From Klebsiella pneumoniae (GTDB taxonomy: Bacteria; Pseudomonadota; Gammaproteobacteria; Enterobacterales; Enterobacteriaceae), in contig NZ_KN046818.1 of the NCBI RefSeq assembly GCF_000742135.1, positions 4,345,447-4,409,446 on the forward strand: a DNA stretch of 64,000 bases, read 5' to 3'. Below are positions 48,178 through 56,444 of the stretch, in pieces. Position 1 is the first letter of the stretch. Every line of letters starts with the position of its first letter. The position numbers were made by a program, and so were the translations under genes. The notes under the pieces are model-generated. The model saw nothing but the letters and a program-made list of their open reading frames with translations. It searched no databases and was not told the origin of the DNA.

Positions 48178-48477
48178 TAGTTTACGGTCTCATCCTGAAG
48201 CGTTTCGCTGAATGATACTAGTTTAGTGAGGGAAGGGGCCGTAAAAATGGAGGAATTATGAAAAGAAGGTTGAGAAATGTCTGGATAACCGCCGCGACGC
48301 CGGGCGCTCCCGCGGCCGATATCCGGGGTGATATCAACTTTTAGTTTAAAAAAGCAAAAAATAGTTGTATCCGCGGGGGCTTTAATTAGATTTATGCGGT
48401 GAATAAATCAGTGCATTCTCATAATAATAAAATATGCACTTAAAAATCAACGTGTTAAATAATCAGGGGTCATTGCT
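48178..48477. promoter_or_regulatory. Divergent control region of mdtA and the symporter gene
   Basis: A 300-base gap, AT-rich between about 48340 and 48470. It should hold the mdtA promoter on the minus strand and the symporter promoter on the plus strand. A TCCAT-centred segment at 48240-48258 on the minus strand resembles a BaeR box only partly. I see no gene here. Confidence 0.35.
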
Positions 48478-49752
48478 GTGGCAAACGCAAACAAACTCAC
48501 GCTCTTCATCGTCATTTTTATGCTGATGGGGATCCTCTCCGGCGCGGCTATCCATGCCTACGCGACGCCAACCACCGTCTCCGCCTGGGCGGACAATATT
48601 ACGCTGCTCACCGATCTGTTTCTGCGGTTGATCAAAATGGTCATCGCGCCGTTGGTGTTCAGCACCCTGACGGTCGGCATTATGCGCCTCGGCGAGACGG
48701 CGACCATCGGCCGGGTAGGCGGCAAGGCGATGGTCTGGTTCATCACCTCCTCGGTATTATCCATTCTCGTCGGGCTGGTGATCGTCACCTTCCAGCACCC
48801 GGGCGCCGGGTTAAACCTGGCGGTGCCGAAAGAGGCGGTGGATACCGGCCTGGCGGTCAGCGGCATGAGCCTGAAAGGATTCCTGTCGCACACTATCCCC
48901 ACCAGCATCACCGAGGCGATGGCCAACAACGAGATCCTGCAGATCGTGGTGTTCTCGATGTTCTTCGGCATCGCCGGCGCGTCGCTGGGGGAGAAGTTTA
49001 ATGCTCCGCTGGTGGCGGCCCTTAACGTGGTGTCGCACATTATGCTGAAGGTGACGGGCTATGTGATGTACGTTGCGCCGCTGGCCATCTTCGCCGCCAT
49101 CTCGTCGGTGATTGCCTCCCAGGGGCTGGGGATCCTGCTCAACTATGCTTCGTTCATCGGCGGCTACTACCTGGCGGTGCTGTTGACCAGCGCGGTGCTG
49201 ATTGCCGTCGGCTATATGGTGCTGAAAAAAGAGGTTTTCCGCCTGCTGAACATGCTGAAAGATCCGGTGCTGGTGGCCTTTACCACCAGCAGCTCGGAAG
49301 CGGCCTATCCGAAGACCCTCGAGCGACTGGTGAAGTTTGGCTGCTCGCGCAATATCGTCTCGTTCGTCCTGCCGATTGGCTACTCGTTCAACCTCGTTGG
49401 CTCGATGGTCTACTGCTCCTTCGCCGCGATGTTTATCGCCCAGGCCTATAACGTGCCGCTGAGCTTTAGCGAGATTACGGTCATGATGCTGACCCTGATG
49501 CTGGCCTCGAAAGGTATCGCCGGGGTGCCGCGTTCGGCGCTGGTGGTGCTGGCGGCGACGATCCCCAGCTTCAATATACCGGTCGCCGGGATCCTGCTGC
49601 TGATGGGTATCGACCATTTCCTCGACATGGGGCGCTCCGCCATCAACGTGCTGGGTAATGGCATCGCCACCGCGATGCTGTCGAAAAATGAAGGGTTGCT
49701 GACCGACGAGGAAGCGCAGCCGGACTGGGAAGTGGAGAAAGCGGAAGCCTGA
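48478..49752 (+). CDS. Dicarboxylate/amino acid:cation symporter (DAACS family)
   Basis: A 424-residue transporter of the GltP/DctA family. Typical segments are the serine-rich re-entrant loop (FTTSSSEAAYPKTLE), LPIGYSFNLVGSMVY in helix 7, the second re-entrant loop SKGIAGVPRSALVVLA, and DHFLDMGRSAINVLGN, where Asp and Arg bind acidic substrates. It starts with GTG, preceded by an AGGGG ribosome-binding site about eight bases upstream. The substrate is probably aspartate, glutamate or a C4-dicarboxylate; the exact one cannot be told. Divergent from mdtA. Confidence 0.92.
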   Translation: MANANKLTLFIVIFMLMGILSGAAIHAYATPTTVSAWADNITLLTDLFLRLIKMVIAPLVFSTLTVGIMRLGETATIGRVGGKAMVWFITSSVLSILVGLVIVTFQHPGAGLNLAVPKEAVDTGLAVSGMSLKGFLSHTIPTSITEAMANNEILQIVVFSMFFGIAGASLGEKFNAPLVAALNVVSHIMLKVTGYVMYVAPLAIFAAISSVIASQGLGILLNYASFIGGYYLAVLLTSAVLIAVGYMVLKKEVFRLLNMLKDPVLVAFTTSSSEAAYPKTLERLVKFGCSRNIVSFVLPIGYSFNLVGSMVYCSFAAMFIAQAYNVPLSFSEITVMMLTLMLASKGIAGVPRSALVVLAATIPSFNIPVAGILLLMGIDHFLDMGRSAINVLGNGIATAMLSKNEGLLTDEEAQPDWEVEKAEA

Positions 49753-49801
49753 TCCTGCCGCGCCCTTTCACTGAGGGCGCTATTCCACACGGAAAAAAGG
49801 A

Positions 49802-49823
49802 CCCCTGACAGGCACGTCAGGGG
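49802..49823. terminator. Hairpin after the DAACS symporter
   Basis: CCCCTGAC-AGGCAC-GTCAGGGG is a perfect eight-pair stem 50 bases past the stop. There is no T run, so the termination mechanism is uncertain. Confidence 0.5.
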
Positions 49824-49868
49824 CAATGTGACGAAGTATCAGTTTTCCTCGTGTAGCGTGTTTTTTAT

Positions 49869-49898
49869 TATATAAAGACGGGCGGTAACGTCTTTATA
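49869..49898. repeat. Inverted repeat downstream of the symporter
   Basis: TATAAAGACG at about 49871-49880 and its reverse complement CGTCTTTATA near 49889-49898 surround an eight-base loop. It sits between the convergent symporter and LuxR genes. No T run follows on either strand; a second transcriptional barrier or a regulatory site are both possible. Confidence 0.4.
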
Positions 49899-50024
49899 CC
49901 GAGGAAGCGTCAGAGTTTAACGTTATGTCCGCCAGCGCTGGATATTTTTTAGCATCCTGCGATTATTTTCGGATTTCCGACAATATAGCCAGGTCAATAT
50001 CTTATTTTTTGTGCTGCTGTTTGC

Positions 50025-50636
50025 CTACCAGCGCTCACGTAAAAGATTCATAAACTGGAAAAATTCATGATTATTATTCAGGCTGTATTTTTCCATGATC
50101 TTATTCTTATGATAGGCGGCGGTGCGGGGACTCACACGCTGCAGCGCGGCGATTTTACTCATATCCAGCCCTTCGAGAATACCGTGCGCTACGGCGGTCT
50201 GCGATCGCGATAACACGCGATGCGGACAGCTGGCGCAGCTGAGTTCCCGGCCTGCGGCGTCGGTAGCCGTGGGGGTCATACAATGCTGGAGCTCGCTTTT
50301 AATGATCGTCAGCAATTGCGGAATACTGGCCGTTTTTAGCGAAACAAAAATGACCCCTTTCAGGCAATTAATCATGAACTCATCTTCCGGCAGCTGGTCA
50401 TAGCTATGGAGAATAATCAGCGAGCTTCCTCTTTTTCTGTTCTTAATCAGGGTATTACATAGGTATATTTCCCCGGGGATCACTTCGCAGATAATGATAT
50501 CTTCAGCTGACAGATCGGTGTTACGCCAGGAAAAACGCGCCCGCAGATCGCCCCGGGTGAGGTCATTAACCATGGCCACCAGCGATTCACGGACAAAGGC
50601 GTTGCGGGTGTTGATGGTGACATTAATGCTTCTCAT
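50025..50636 (-). CDS. LuxR-type helix-turn-helix regulator
   Basis: A 203-residue regulator. The C-terminal LuxR/GerE domain (about residues 140-200) contains LSRSQTAVAHGILEGLDMSKIAA, the recognition region RVSPRTAAYHKNKIMEKYSL and a terminal helix. The N-terminal part looks like a degenerate receiver domain (strand IIICEVIP, then LIILHSYDQLPEDE) without a clear phosphoacceptor Asp. A CASC pair just before the DNA-binding domain is unusual. An AAGGAA ribosome-binding site precedes the ATG. The target is unknown; enteric relatives of this shape often control fimbriae or capsule. Confidence 0.8.
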   Translation of the reverse strand: MRSINVTINTRNAFVRESLVAMVNDLTRGDLRARFSWRNTDLSAEDIIICEVIPGEIYLCNTLIKNRKRGSSLIILHSYDQLPEDEFMINCLKGVIFVSLKTASIPQLLTIIKSELQHCMTPTATDAAGRELSCASCPHRVLSRSQTAVAHGILEGLDMSKIAALQRVSPRTAAYHKNKIMEKYSLNNNHEFFQFMNLLRERW

Positions 50637-50751
50637 GGCGTTATTTCCTTACGCAAAACATAACGCCATGCTGTGACAAATCCTCCGGGCGTATGCGGTG
50701 TGTTGAAGATATAAAAGTACCTACAATAATTTTTTATTATTTTAAAGTGAA

Positions 50752-50892
50752 TTATTTACGACGCATCGAACGCTTATCGTTAAAAGTCAATTTCTGCCGC
50801 CTCCTGTCTTTCAGATAGGAAATAAAACTGTATACAGAGATGCTGAAGAAAAAAATGCATAGCAATAAAACTAACCACGTTTGCATGGCCAT
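50752..50892 (-). CDS. Small single-pass membrane protein
   Basis: A 46-residue open frame with the ATG at 50892 and TAA at 50752-50754 (complement). It begins MAMQTWLVLLL, has one hydrophobic helix over about residues 5-26, then a strongly basic tail (KDRRRQK, then KRSMRRK) that would stay in the cytoplasm. An AGGG ribosome-binding site lies eight to nine bases upstream. It is in an otherwise AT-rich gap next to the LuxR gene. Shape and basic tail resemble small membrane proteins annotated in Klebsiella; no function is known to me. Confidence 0.62.
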   Translation of the reverse strand: MAMQTWLVLLLCIFFFSISVYSFISYLKDRRRQKLTFNDKRSMRRK

Positions 50893-51129
50893 CGTTTTTA
50901 CCCTGATTGTGTTGCATGGTGTCAGAATTTGCCGCGAACGGCTAATACGTTTTGTTATATACTTTTCTGTCCCGTGAAAATCTTACGCCATCATCCTGAT
51001 GTGCTAGTACTATAAGAAAGTTCTTAAGGTCATCGTCAGTCTCATTCCTCTCATTTCTCTCAGAAAATAAGAAAAATTAACACTTACGAGTTTTTTATAT
51101 CCCGCGCGGCCGCCGACGCGCCCCGTCGT
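50893..51129. promoter_or_regulatory. AT-rich gap upstream of the small membrane protein
   Basis: A 237-base AT-rich stretch between the small-protein start and the 3' end of the response-regulator gene. It should hold the promoter of the small protein on the minus strand. I see no further gene and no clear terminator. Confidence 0.3.
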
Positions 51130-51831
51130 TCAGGAAATAAAGGCCAGTCCCTTACCAAAGATTGCGCGAACGGGCAGGTGGATCCCCTGCTGGCGTGCCT
51201 TGTGACGCAGGCGGCTAACCACCACGTCGATCCGGTGCAGGTCAGGCTCGCTTTCATGGTAAAACAGGCAGGCATGGAGATCAAGTTTGCTGCACACTTC
51301 GTTGCGATTGCGCATCAGGAGCTCCACCAGGCGATATTCCTGCTGGGTTAATTCCAGCGTCCGGGCGTCGGGTGAAATCAGTTTATCCTCTTGCAGACGC
51401 CAGCTGCCGGGGGAGACGGCCGGCGGCGTGCCGATCGCCTCCGCAGGCGGAGCCGCCGGACGGTCCTGGCGCAGGCGCGCGCCGAGGGCGGTGAGGGTCT
51501 CGGCAAGATGGGCGAAGTTTACCGGTTTGATCAGATAGGCATCGGCCCCAAGGCTCAGCGCCTGTAGTTTATCCTGCTGCTGGCCGCGGGCGCTGACCAC
51601 CACCAGACCGTAGTGCCCCAGCTCATGCAGATAGTTCAGTACGCTGAAGCCATCCTCGCCGGGCAGGCCGATATCAACCAGCACGATATCCACCGGATGG
51701 CTGTGCAGTTGCCGCCAGAAGGCTTCGGCGCTGCGCGTCCCCCACACCTCGAAGCCGCGATAGCCCAGCCAGGCCAGCAGTTCATCCAGCAGATCGGCGT
51801 TATCTTCAATTATCGCCAGCCGTAAAGCCAT
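51130..51831 (-). CDS. OmpR-family response regulator paired with a 7TMR-DISM kinase
   Basis: A 233-residue response regulator. The receiver has IIEDN near residue 8 and phosphoacceptor in IVLVDIGLPGEDG; the conserved lysine is in YLIKPVN. A proline/alanine-rich linker leads to an OmpR-like winged helix (ELTQQEYRLVELLMRNRNEV; HRIDVVVSRLRHKARQQG). The recognition region diverges from BaeR and OmpR. The ATG at 51831 has an AGAGGAG ribosome-binding site and follows the kinase stop by 14 bases. No target is apparent. Confidence 0.88.
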   Translation of the reverse strand: MALRLAIIEDNADLLDELLAWLGYRGFEVWGTRSAEAFWRQLHSHPVDIVLVDIGLPGEDGFSVLNYLHELGHYGLVVVSARGQQQDKLQALSLGADAYLIKPVNFAHLAETLTALGARLRQDRPAAPPAEAIGTPPAVSPGSWRLQEDKLISPDARTLELTQQEYRLVELLMRNRNEVCSKLDLHACLFYHESEPDLHRIDVVVSRLRHKARQQGIHLPVRAIFGKGLAFIS

Positions 51832-51845
51832 ACGTCGTTCTCCTC

Positions 51846-53789
51846 TTAAGCAACCGTGGGGAGGGTGAGAATAAAGGTGCAGCCGTCCGGGCCATGCTCG
51901 GCCAGCCACAGTTTGCCATCATGAGCTTGCACTATCTGACGCGCAACATACAGTCCGAGACCGGTGCCGCCTGGCACCGGCGATGTGTGCTCGCCGCGGC
52001 GGTAGCGCTCAAAGATCAGTTCCGCCTGTCCGGCGGGGAGTCCCGGGCCGTGGTCGCGAATGCGTAGCTCCGTTTGCCCGGCATCGGAATGAATATCGAT
52101 GGCGATTTCACCGGGGGGCGAATACTTGACGGCGTTATCCAGCAGATTAGCGATAGCGATGCACAGCAGGCCGGCATCGGCCTGCAGCTGCGGGCTTTCC
52201 ACCGCGCCGTGCTGGCGGATGTTCAGGTAGTGATCATGGGAGATAGCCACTACCGAGGCGGCCATGTTGATTACCGTCAGCAGGGCGGTCTGCTGGCGCT
52301 CGACGTGCAGATCGTGGGAGGCGAGCCGGGCGTCGGCAAGGCAGTTATCGGTGAGCTGCACCAGGCGGGTGGCGGCGCGGCCGATGCGATCGAAGCGCGC
52401 CTCCTGGCTGGTCGAGGCCGCCGAGAGGCGAAGATTCTCCAGCGCCGCCTGGATCACCGCCAACGGGGTGCGGAATACGTGCGCCACCATGCCCATAAAC
52501 TGCCGCTGGTGGAAGCTGGCTTCACGCTCAATCTGCAGTTCGCGCGCCAGGCGCTGCTTCTGCTCCAGCTGGCGGTTTTCAGCACGCACCCGCAGGATGG
52601 CAATGATCAGCACCGTAATGATGTGGACGATCAGCGCGTACTGCCAGAGGGAATAGATCGCCATATGGAACGGGATAATCCCATGGATCGACAACTGCAC
52701 CAGCACCGCGGCGACGACATAGAACGGCGGCAGCAGACCCAGCAGCAGGGTGGTACGGTCGATAGCTTTTTTGCGCCACAGCCACCAGGAGGTGAACAGC
52801 AGCACCGGGGTGATAATGATGAATACTACCCCTTCAATCTGCATCGCGAAGCCGTAAAACCCGAGCGGAATACTGACCTGCAGCACCAGGTTGAGCACCA
52901 CCGCGGCGATCAGTAGCTGATGAAGCCGCGGCATATTCTTCTTCAAATCAAAAATCTCGCTGTGCAGCCAGAGGGCGGTAGCATAGCTGAACAGGGAGAG
53001 GCTGCTGATCATGAAGTCCTGGAACGGCAGCGCGGCGTGGCCGAAGAACCACTCCGGGAAGCCGTGCAGAGCGGCCACCAGCGGATAATTGAGCGAGAAA
53101 AGACAGATGCCCCATAGCAGACGCCGGCGCAGGGCCAGCGCCAGCCAAAGCGCCACACCGCTGGCGACAGCGGCCAGGCCGAAGTAGAAGCTCCAGAAAG
53201 CGGTGTCAGCGGTGGCCCGCTGCACAAACGCCTGCGCAGAGGAGAGCGAGGCCAGCAGGATCAGGGTGCTGGTGCTCTGCAGGCGAAAGACCAGCTCATA
53301 GCCGGCGGCGGTTGGCGGCGGGGGCAGTATCAGCACCCTTTCCCGATAATGCAGATCGCTCTCGCGGGCGCCGTCGCGGTCGCCAAAGGTGCGCTGTGCC
53401 CAGGGGGCATCGCTGCCCAGAGGCCGGTAGTAAATAGTCAGATGGTCGACAAAAGAGGGGCCCAGCTGCAGCCAGCGCGGCTCCCCGGCAAACCACGTTC
53501 CCGGCAGTTCGCTGCGCAGCCACCAGGTTTTTCGCGAATAACCAAAGGAGGGGATCTGCCGGGTGGTGGCGAGCTGGTCTGCGGGCAGGGCGGCAAAACG
53601 ATCGAGGGTCATCTGGCCGCTGTCGTCGGCGTACCACTGGACCGGAATATCAATCCCCACCTGGCGCGTCGCCGCCTGCGCCTGTGGGGCGACCAGCAGC
53701 AAGAATAATCCACAGCTGAGCAGCCAGCCTGCCAGGAACTGCGGCCGGCAACGCCGGACCGCGGCGAAGATCGCAGACACCCTTTTCAA
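51846..53789 (-). CDS. 7TMR-DISM sensor histidine kinase
   Basis: A 647-residue sensor. A signal peptide or first helix (LAGWLLSCGLFLLLVAP) is followed by a periplasmic 7TMR-DISMED2-like beta domain (about residues 45-185), seven membrane helices (about 195-400), a short coiled coil (ENRQLEQKQRLARELQIERE), HisKA and an ATPase domain with NLLDNAVKYS and GTGLGLYVARQIV. The H-box reads AHVFRTPL rather than the usual SHELRTPL; the histidine, Arg, Thr and Pro are kept. DISMED2 domains resemble carbohydrate-binding modules, so a glycan or other small ligand is plausible. It is the first gene of a two-gene operon. Confidence 0.88.
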   Translation of the reverse strand: MKRVSAIFAAVRRCRPQFLAGWLLSCGLFLLLVAPQAQAATRQVGIDIPVQWYADDSGQMTLDRFAALPADQLATTRQIPSFGYSRKTWWLRSELPGTWFAGEPRWLQLGPSFVDHLTIYYRPLGSDAPWAQRTFGDRDGARESDLHYRERVLILPPPPTAAGYELVFRLQSTSTLILLASLSSAQAFVQRATADTAFWSFYFGLAAVASGVALWLALALRRRLLWGICLFSLNYPLVAALHGFPEWFFGHAALPFQDFMISSLSLFSYATALWLHSEIFDLKKNMPRLHQLLIAAVVLNLVLQVSIPLGFYGFAMQIEGVVFIIITPVLLFTSWWLWRKKAIDRTTLLLGLLPPFYVVAAVLVQLSIHGIIPFHMAIYSLWQYALIVHIITVLIIAILRVRAENRQLEQKQRLARELQIEREASFHQRQFMGMVAHVFRTPLAVIQAALENLRLSAASTSQEARFDRIGRAATRLVQLTDNCLADARLASHDLHVERQQTALLTVINMAASVVAISHDHYLNIRQHGAVESPQLQADAGLLCIAIANLLDNAVKYSPPGEIAIDIHSDAGQTELRIRDHGPGLPAGQAELIFERYRRGEHTSPVPGGTGLGLYVARQIVQAHDGKLWLAEHGPDGCTFILTLPTVA

Positions 53790-53847
53790 TCACGCCCCCT
53801 TGCGGCAAGCCAACGATACAGACCGCAGACATCTGGCTACGGTATGG

Positions 53848-53890
53848 ATAATACGCCCCCTGAAATGGGGAAGAGTGGACAGGCCTGTCC
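53848..53890 (-). promoter_or_regulatory. Promoter and palindrome upstream of the 7TMR-DISM kinase
   Basis: On the minus strand a TATTAT -10 element lies at 53848-53853. About 23 bases further upstream is the perfect 14-base palindrome GGACAGGCCTGTCC (53877-53890), where an activator would bind. Part of the palindrome can also pair with ACAGGCC at 5397-103 of the next hundred (53897-53903), forming the hairpin that may end yegD transcripts. Confidence 0.45.
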
Positions 53891-53991
53891 GGACGAACAG
53901 GCCATTTTGCGTGGGAGACCAGGAATATTCCAGCGTAATCTGCAGCGCCAGGATCAGGACAGACCTGCTGCGCGGCAGCGCCGGGCGAGGC

Positions 53992-55344
53992 CTAGCGGAA
54001 AACCACCTGCGCCCAGCGGGCCAGCCCGGCGGTCACCGAGCCAAAATCATCGCCGCCGGCCAGCGGAATACCCGGCAGCTGAGCGGCCAGCGCCTTTTTG
54101 ATCAGCGGCGAACGGGCGCTGCCGCCGGTAAGATAGATCACATCCGGGGTGGTCTGGCTGCTGTCGAGCGCGAGCCGCACCTGTTCCATAATGCGGGTCA
54201 GGGGCTGATCCAGCGCGGCTTCCAGACCCTGCTGGGCGATGGCGGTGGCCAGATCGTCCTGAATAAACGGCAGCGCGGTTTCGACGCTGGCGGCGCTGGA
54301 GAGGGCGATTTTGCTCTCTTCGGCGCTGCGCACCAGACGATAGCTAAGACGCTGGCGCCAGACCTTCAGCAGTAGAGCCACCTTGTCGGCATCCCGGGCG
54401 CTGCGCAGCAGATCGTTCAGCAGGCGGCCGTTGGCAGTGCTGTAGAAATCGCTCTGCGCCGGCACGTCGTTGATCGCCACCGCGTTCCACCACGGGAGGA
54501 TCGGCAGCGCGGTGCCTTTTTCCGTTTCGCCGCCCATGCCGAGGAGGGGCATCAGGCATTTGAAGGCCAGGGCAATGTCGAGATCGTTACCGCCGATGCG
54601 GCAGCCGCTGTGGCCGAGCAGGCTCTGCTGGCGGTCGGCGCGCTCCCGCCACTGCGGGCCCATTAGCAGCAGGGAGCAGTCGGTGGTTCCGCCGCCGATA
54701 TCGACGACCAGCACCCGCTTTTCTTCACTGAGGGTCGCTTCGAAATCGAGACCGGCGGCCACCGGTTCAAACTGAAAGACCACATCGCGGAAACCGGCGC
54801 GGTGGGCGGCCCGCTCAAGGATCCCCTGAGCCTGGGCGTTCGCCTCATCGCCGCCGAGGCCCTGGAAGTTAATCGGCCGGCCAATCACCGCCTGGTCGAT
54901 CTGCTCGGGCAGCTGGCTTTCGGCCTGCAGTTTGATGTGCAGCATCATGGCGCAGACCAGGTCTTCAAACAGGGCCACCTGCTGCGGCTTCAGCCCGCTG
55001 GCGCCGAGGAAGGATTTGGGCGATTTAACGAAGTAGACCTCTTCCGGATCTTCAACATACTGATGCAGCGAGGCGAGACCGAACTGCACGCTGTTGCGCA
55101 GCACCTCGATGTCTTCGTCGCGGTTGGCGGCAATGGCCCGGCGCAGCAGCGCCTGGTTTTCATCGCTGTGGGTGGGGACGTCATGATGGCGATAGAGCCA
55201 CTCGCTGACCGCTTCGCGCGTTGGCGCGCAGAGCATCGAGGGCAGCAGCGCGCTGCCGTTTTCCAGTGTCAACAGCTGAGGGGTGTTTTCCCGCATCACG
55301 GCCACCGAACAGTTGGCGGTGCCGTAGTCAAAACCAATAAACAT
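53992..55344 (-). CDS. yegD: YegD, Hsp70-family chaperone-like ATPase
   Basis: A 450-residue protein consisting essentially of the Hsp70 nucleotide-binding domain without a substrate-binding domain. It starts FIGFDYGTANCSVAVM (phosphate-1), has VLVVDIGGGTTDCSLLLMG (phosphate-2) and the adenosine motif YLTGGSARSPLI. Length and sequence follow E. coli YegD. The client is unknown. The ATG at 55344 matches the E. coli start; upstream in-frame sequence is discarded. Divergent from alkA. Confidence 0.95.
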   Translation of the reverse strand: MFIGFDYGTANCSVAVMRENTPQLLTLENGSALLPSMLCAPTREAVSEWLYRHHDVPTHSDENQALLRRAIAANRDEDIEVLRNSVQFGLASLHQYVEDPEEVYFVKSPKSFLGASGLKPQQVALFEDLVCAMMLHIKLQAESQLPEQIDQAVIGRPINFQGLGGDEANAQAQGILERAAHRAGFRDVVFQFEPVAAGLDFEATLSEEKRVLVVDIGGGTTDCSLLLMGPQWRERADRQQSLLGHSGCRIGGNDLDIALAFKCLMPLLGMGGETEKGTALPILPWWNAVAINDVPAQSDFYSTANGRLLNDLLRSARDADKVALLLKVWRQRLSYRLVRSAEESKIALSSAASVETALPFIQDDLATAIAQQGLEAALDQPLTRIMEQVRLALDSSQTTPDVIYLTGGSARSPLIKKALAAQLPGIPLAGGDDFGSVTAGLARWAQVVFR

Positions 55345-55415
55345 CGTCTGCAAAATCCCCATGCCGGTGAAGAAGGGGGGCGACTTTAGCGGATCGTCGC
55401 CAAGCCGACAACTGG

Positions 55416-55428
55416 AATTTAAAAGCAA
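55416..55428 (+). promoter_or_regulatory. Ada-box-like sequence upstream of alkA
   Basis: AATTTAAAAGCAA fits the Ada-box form AAT-N6-GCAA exactly. It lies just upstream of a GACTAT -10-like hexamer at 55448-55453, so it would sit near -35 of an alkA promoter, as in E. coli where methylated Ada activates alkA. Confidence 0.6.
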
Positions 55429-55481
55429 GGCGCTGACGGTCAAGGGCGACTATCATTGAAACGCTATATAAAGGAGAGCTT

Positions 55482-56330
55482 ATGGTGCTGTTACCCTGGA
55501 CCCCGCCTTACGACTGGGCGTGGATGGTTGGTTTTCTGCAGGCGCGTGCCGTCGCCGGCGTCGAGCGCTTTGATGAAGGAGGCTATAGTCGCAGCTTTGG
55601 CGTGGAAGGCCACCGCGGGCTGATTCATCTGGCGCCGGACGAAGAGGCGCAGGGCCTGCGGGTGACCCTCTCCCCGGGGCTGCAACCGGTGGCGGAGATC
55701 TGCTATGCGCGAATTGGCCAGCTGTTTGATTTAGCCTGCGACCCGCGGCAGGTCGCCAGGGCGTTGGTCTCTCTGGCCCAGGCGCGGCCGGGGCTGCGCC
55801 TGCCGGGGGCGCTGGATGCCTTCGAGCAGGCGGTGCGGGCGGTGCTGGGCCAGCTGGTGAGCGTGGCGATGGCCGCCCGGCTCACCGCCAAAGTGGCGGC
55901 TGGCTGGGGCGAACCGCTGGCGGAGGCGCCCGGCTCTGTTTTGTTCCCGACGCCAGAGGCCCTGTCCCGGGCCGATCCGCAGGCGCTTAAGGCGCTGGGG
56001 ATGCCGCTTCGCCGCGCGGAGGCGCTGATCCACCTCGCCCGGGCGGCGCTCAGCGGCGAGCTGCCCCTGACGGCGCCGGCGGATATTGACGCCGGGCTGC
56101 GTCAACTGCAGACCCTGCCCGGGATTGGCCGCTGGACGGCAAACTACTTTGCCCTGCGCGGCTGGCAGGCGAAAGATATCTTTTTGCCGGATGATTACCT
56201 GATTAAGCAGCGCTTTCCGGGAATGACCCCGGCCGCCATCGCCCGCTATGACCGCCGCTGGCAGCCGATGCGATCCTACGCGCTGTTGCATATCTGGTAT
56301 ACCGATGACTGGGCGCCGGCGGCGGAATAG
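55482..56330 (+). CDS. alkA: AlkA, 3-methyladenine DNA glycosylase II
   Basis: A 282-residue base-excision repair glycosylase of the HhH-GPD superfamily. It removes alkylated bases such as 3-methyladenine. The N-terminal TBP-like domain starts LPWTPPYDWAWM; the helix-hairpin-helix is LPGIGRWTANYFALRGWQ; and the catalytic aspartate is the second D of FLPDDYLIKQRF, equivalent to E. coli Asp238. An AAGGAGAG ribosome-binding site precedes the ATG. The upstream region has an Ada-box-like sequence. Confidence 0.95.
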   Translation: MVLLPWTPPYDWAWMVGFLQARAVAGVERFDEGGYSRSFGVEGHRGLIHLAPDEEAQGLRVTLSPGLQPVAEICYARIGQLFDLACDPRQVARALVSLAQARPGLRLPGALDAFEQAVRAVLGQLVSVAMAARLTAKVAAGWGEPLAEAPGSVLFPTPEALSRADPQALKALGMPLRRAEALIHLARAALSGELPLTAPADIDAGLRQLQTLPGIGRWTANYFALRGWQAKDIFLPDDYLIKQRFPGMTPAAIARYDRRWQPMRSYALLHIWYTDDWAPAAE

Positions 56331-56444
56331 CCGCCCGGGGCGCATACCACTGGTATCGGGACGCTGAAATCCCTATAATTGCCGCGTTTGGCGGTCTGCC
56401 GCCACCCTCCATCTCTATCCAGGTTAATCAGGTCGCAAAAATTT

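Noticed and set aside
48238..48258. BaeR box upstream of mdtA
   Set aside because: Around TCCAT the match to the E. coli BaeR consensus is only about 11 of 18 positions, too weak to call without a matrix scan.
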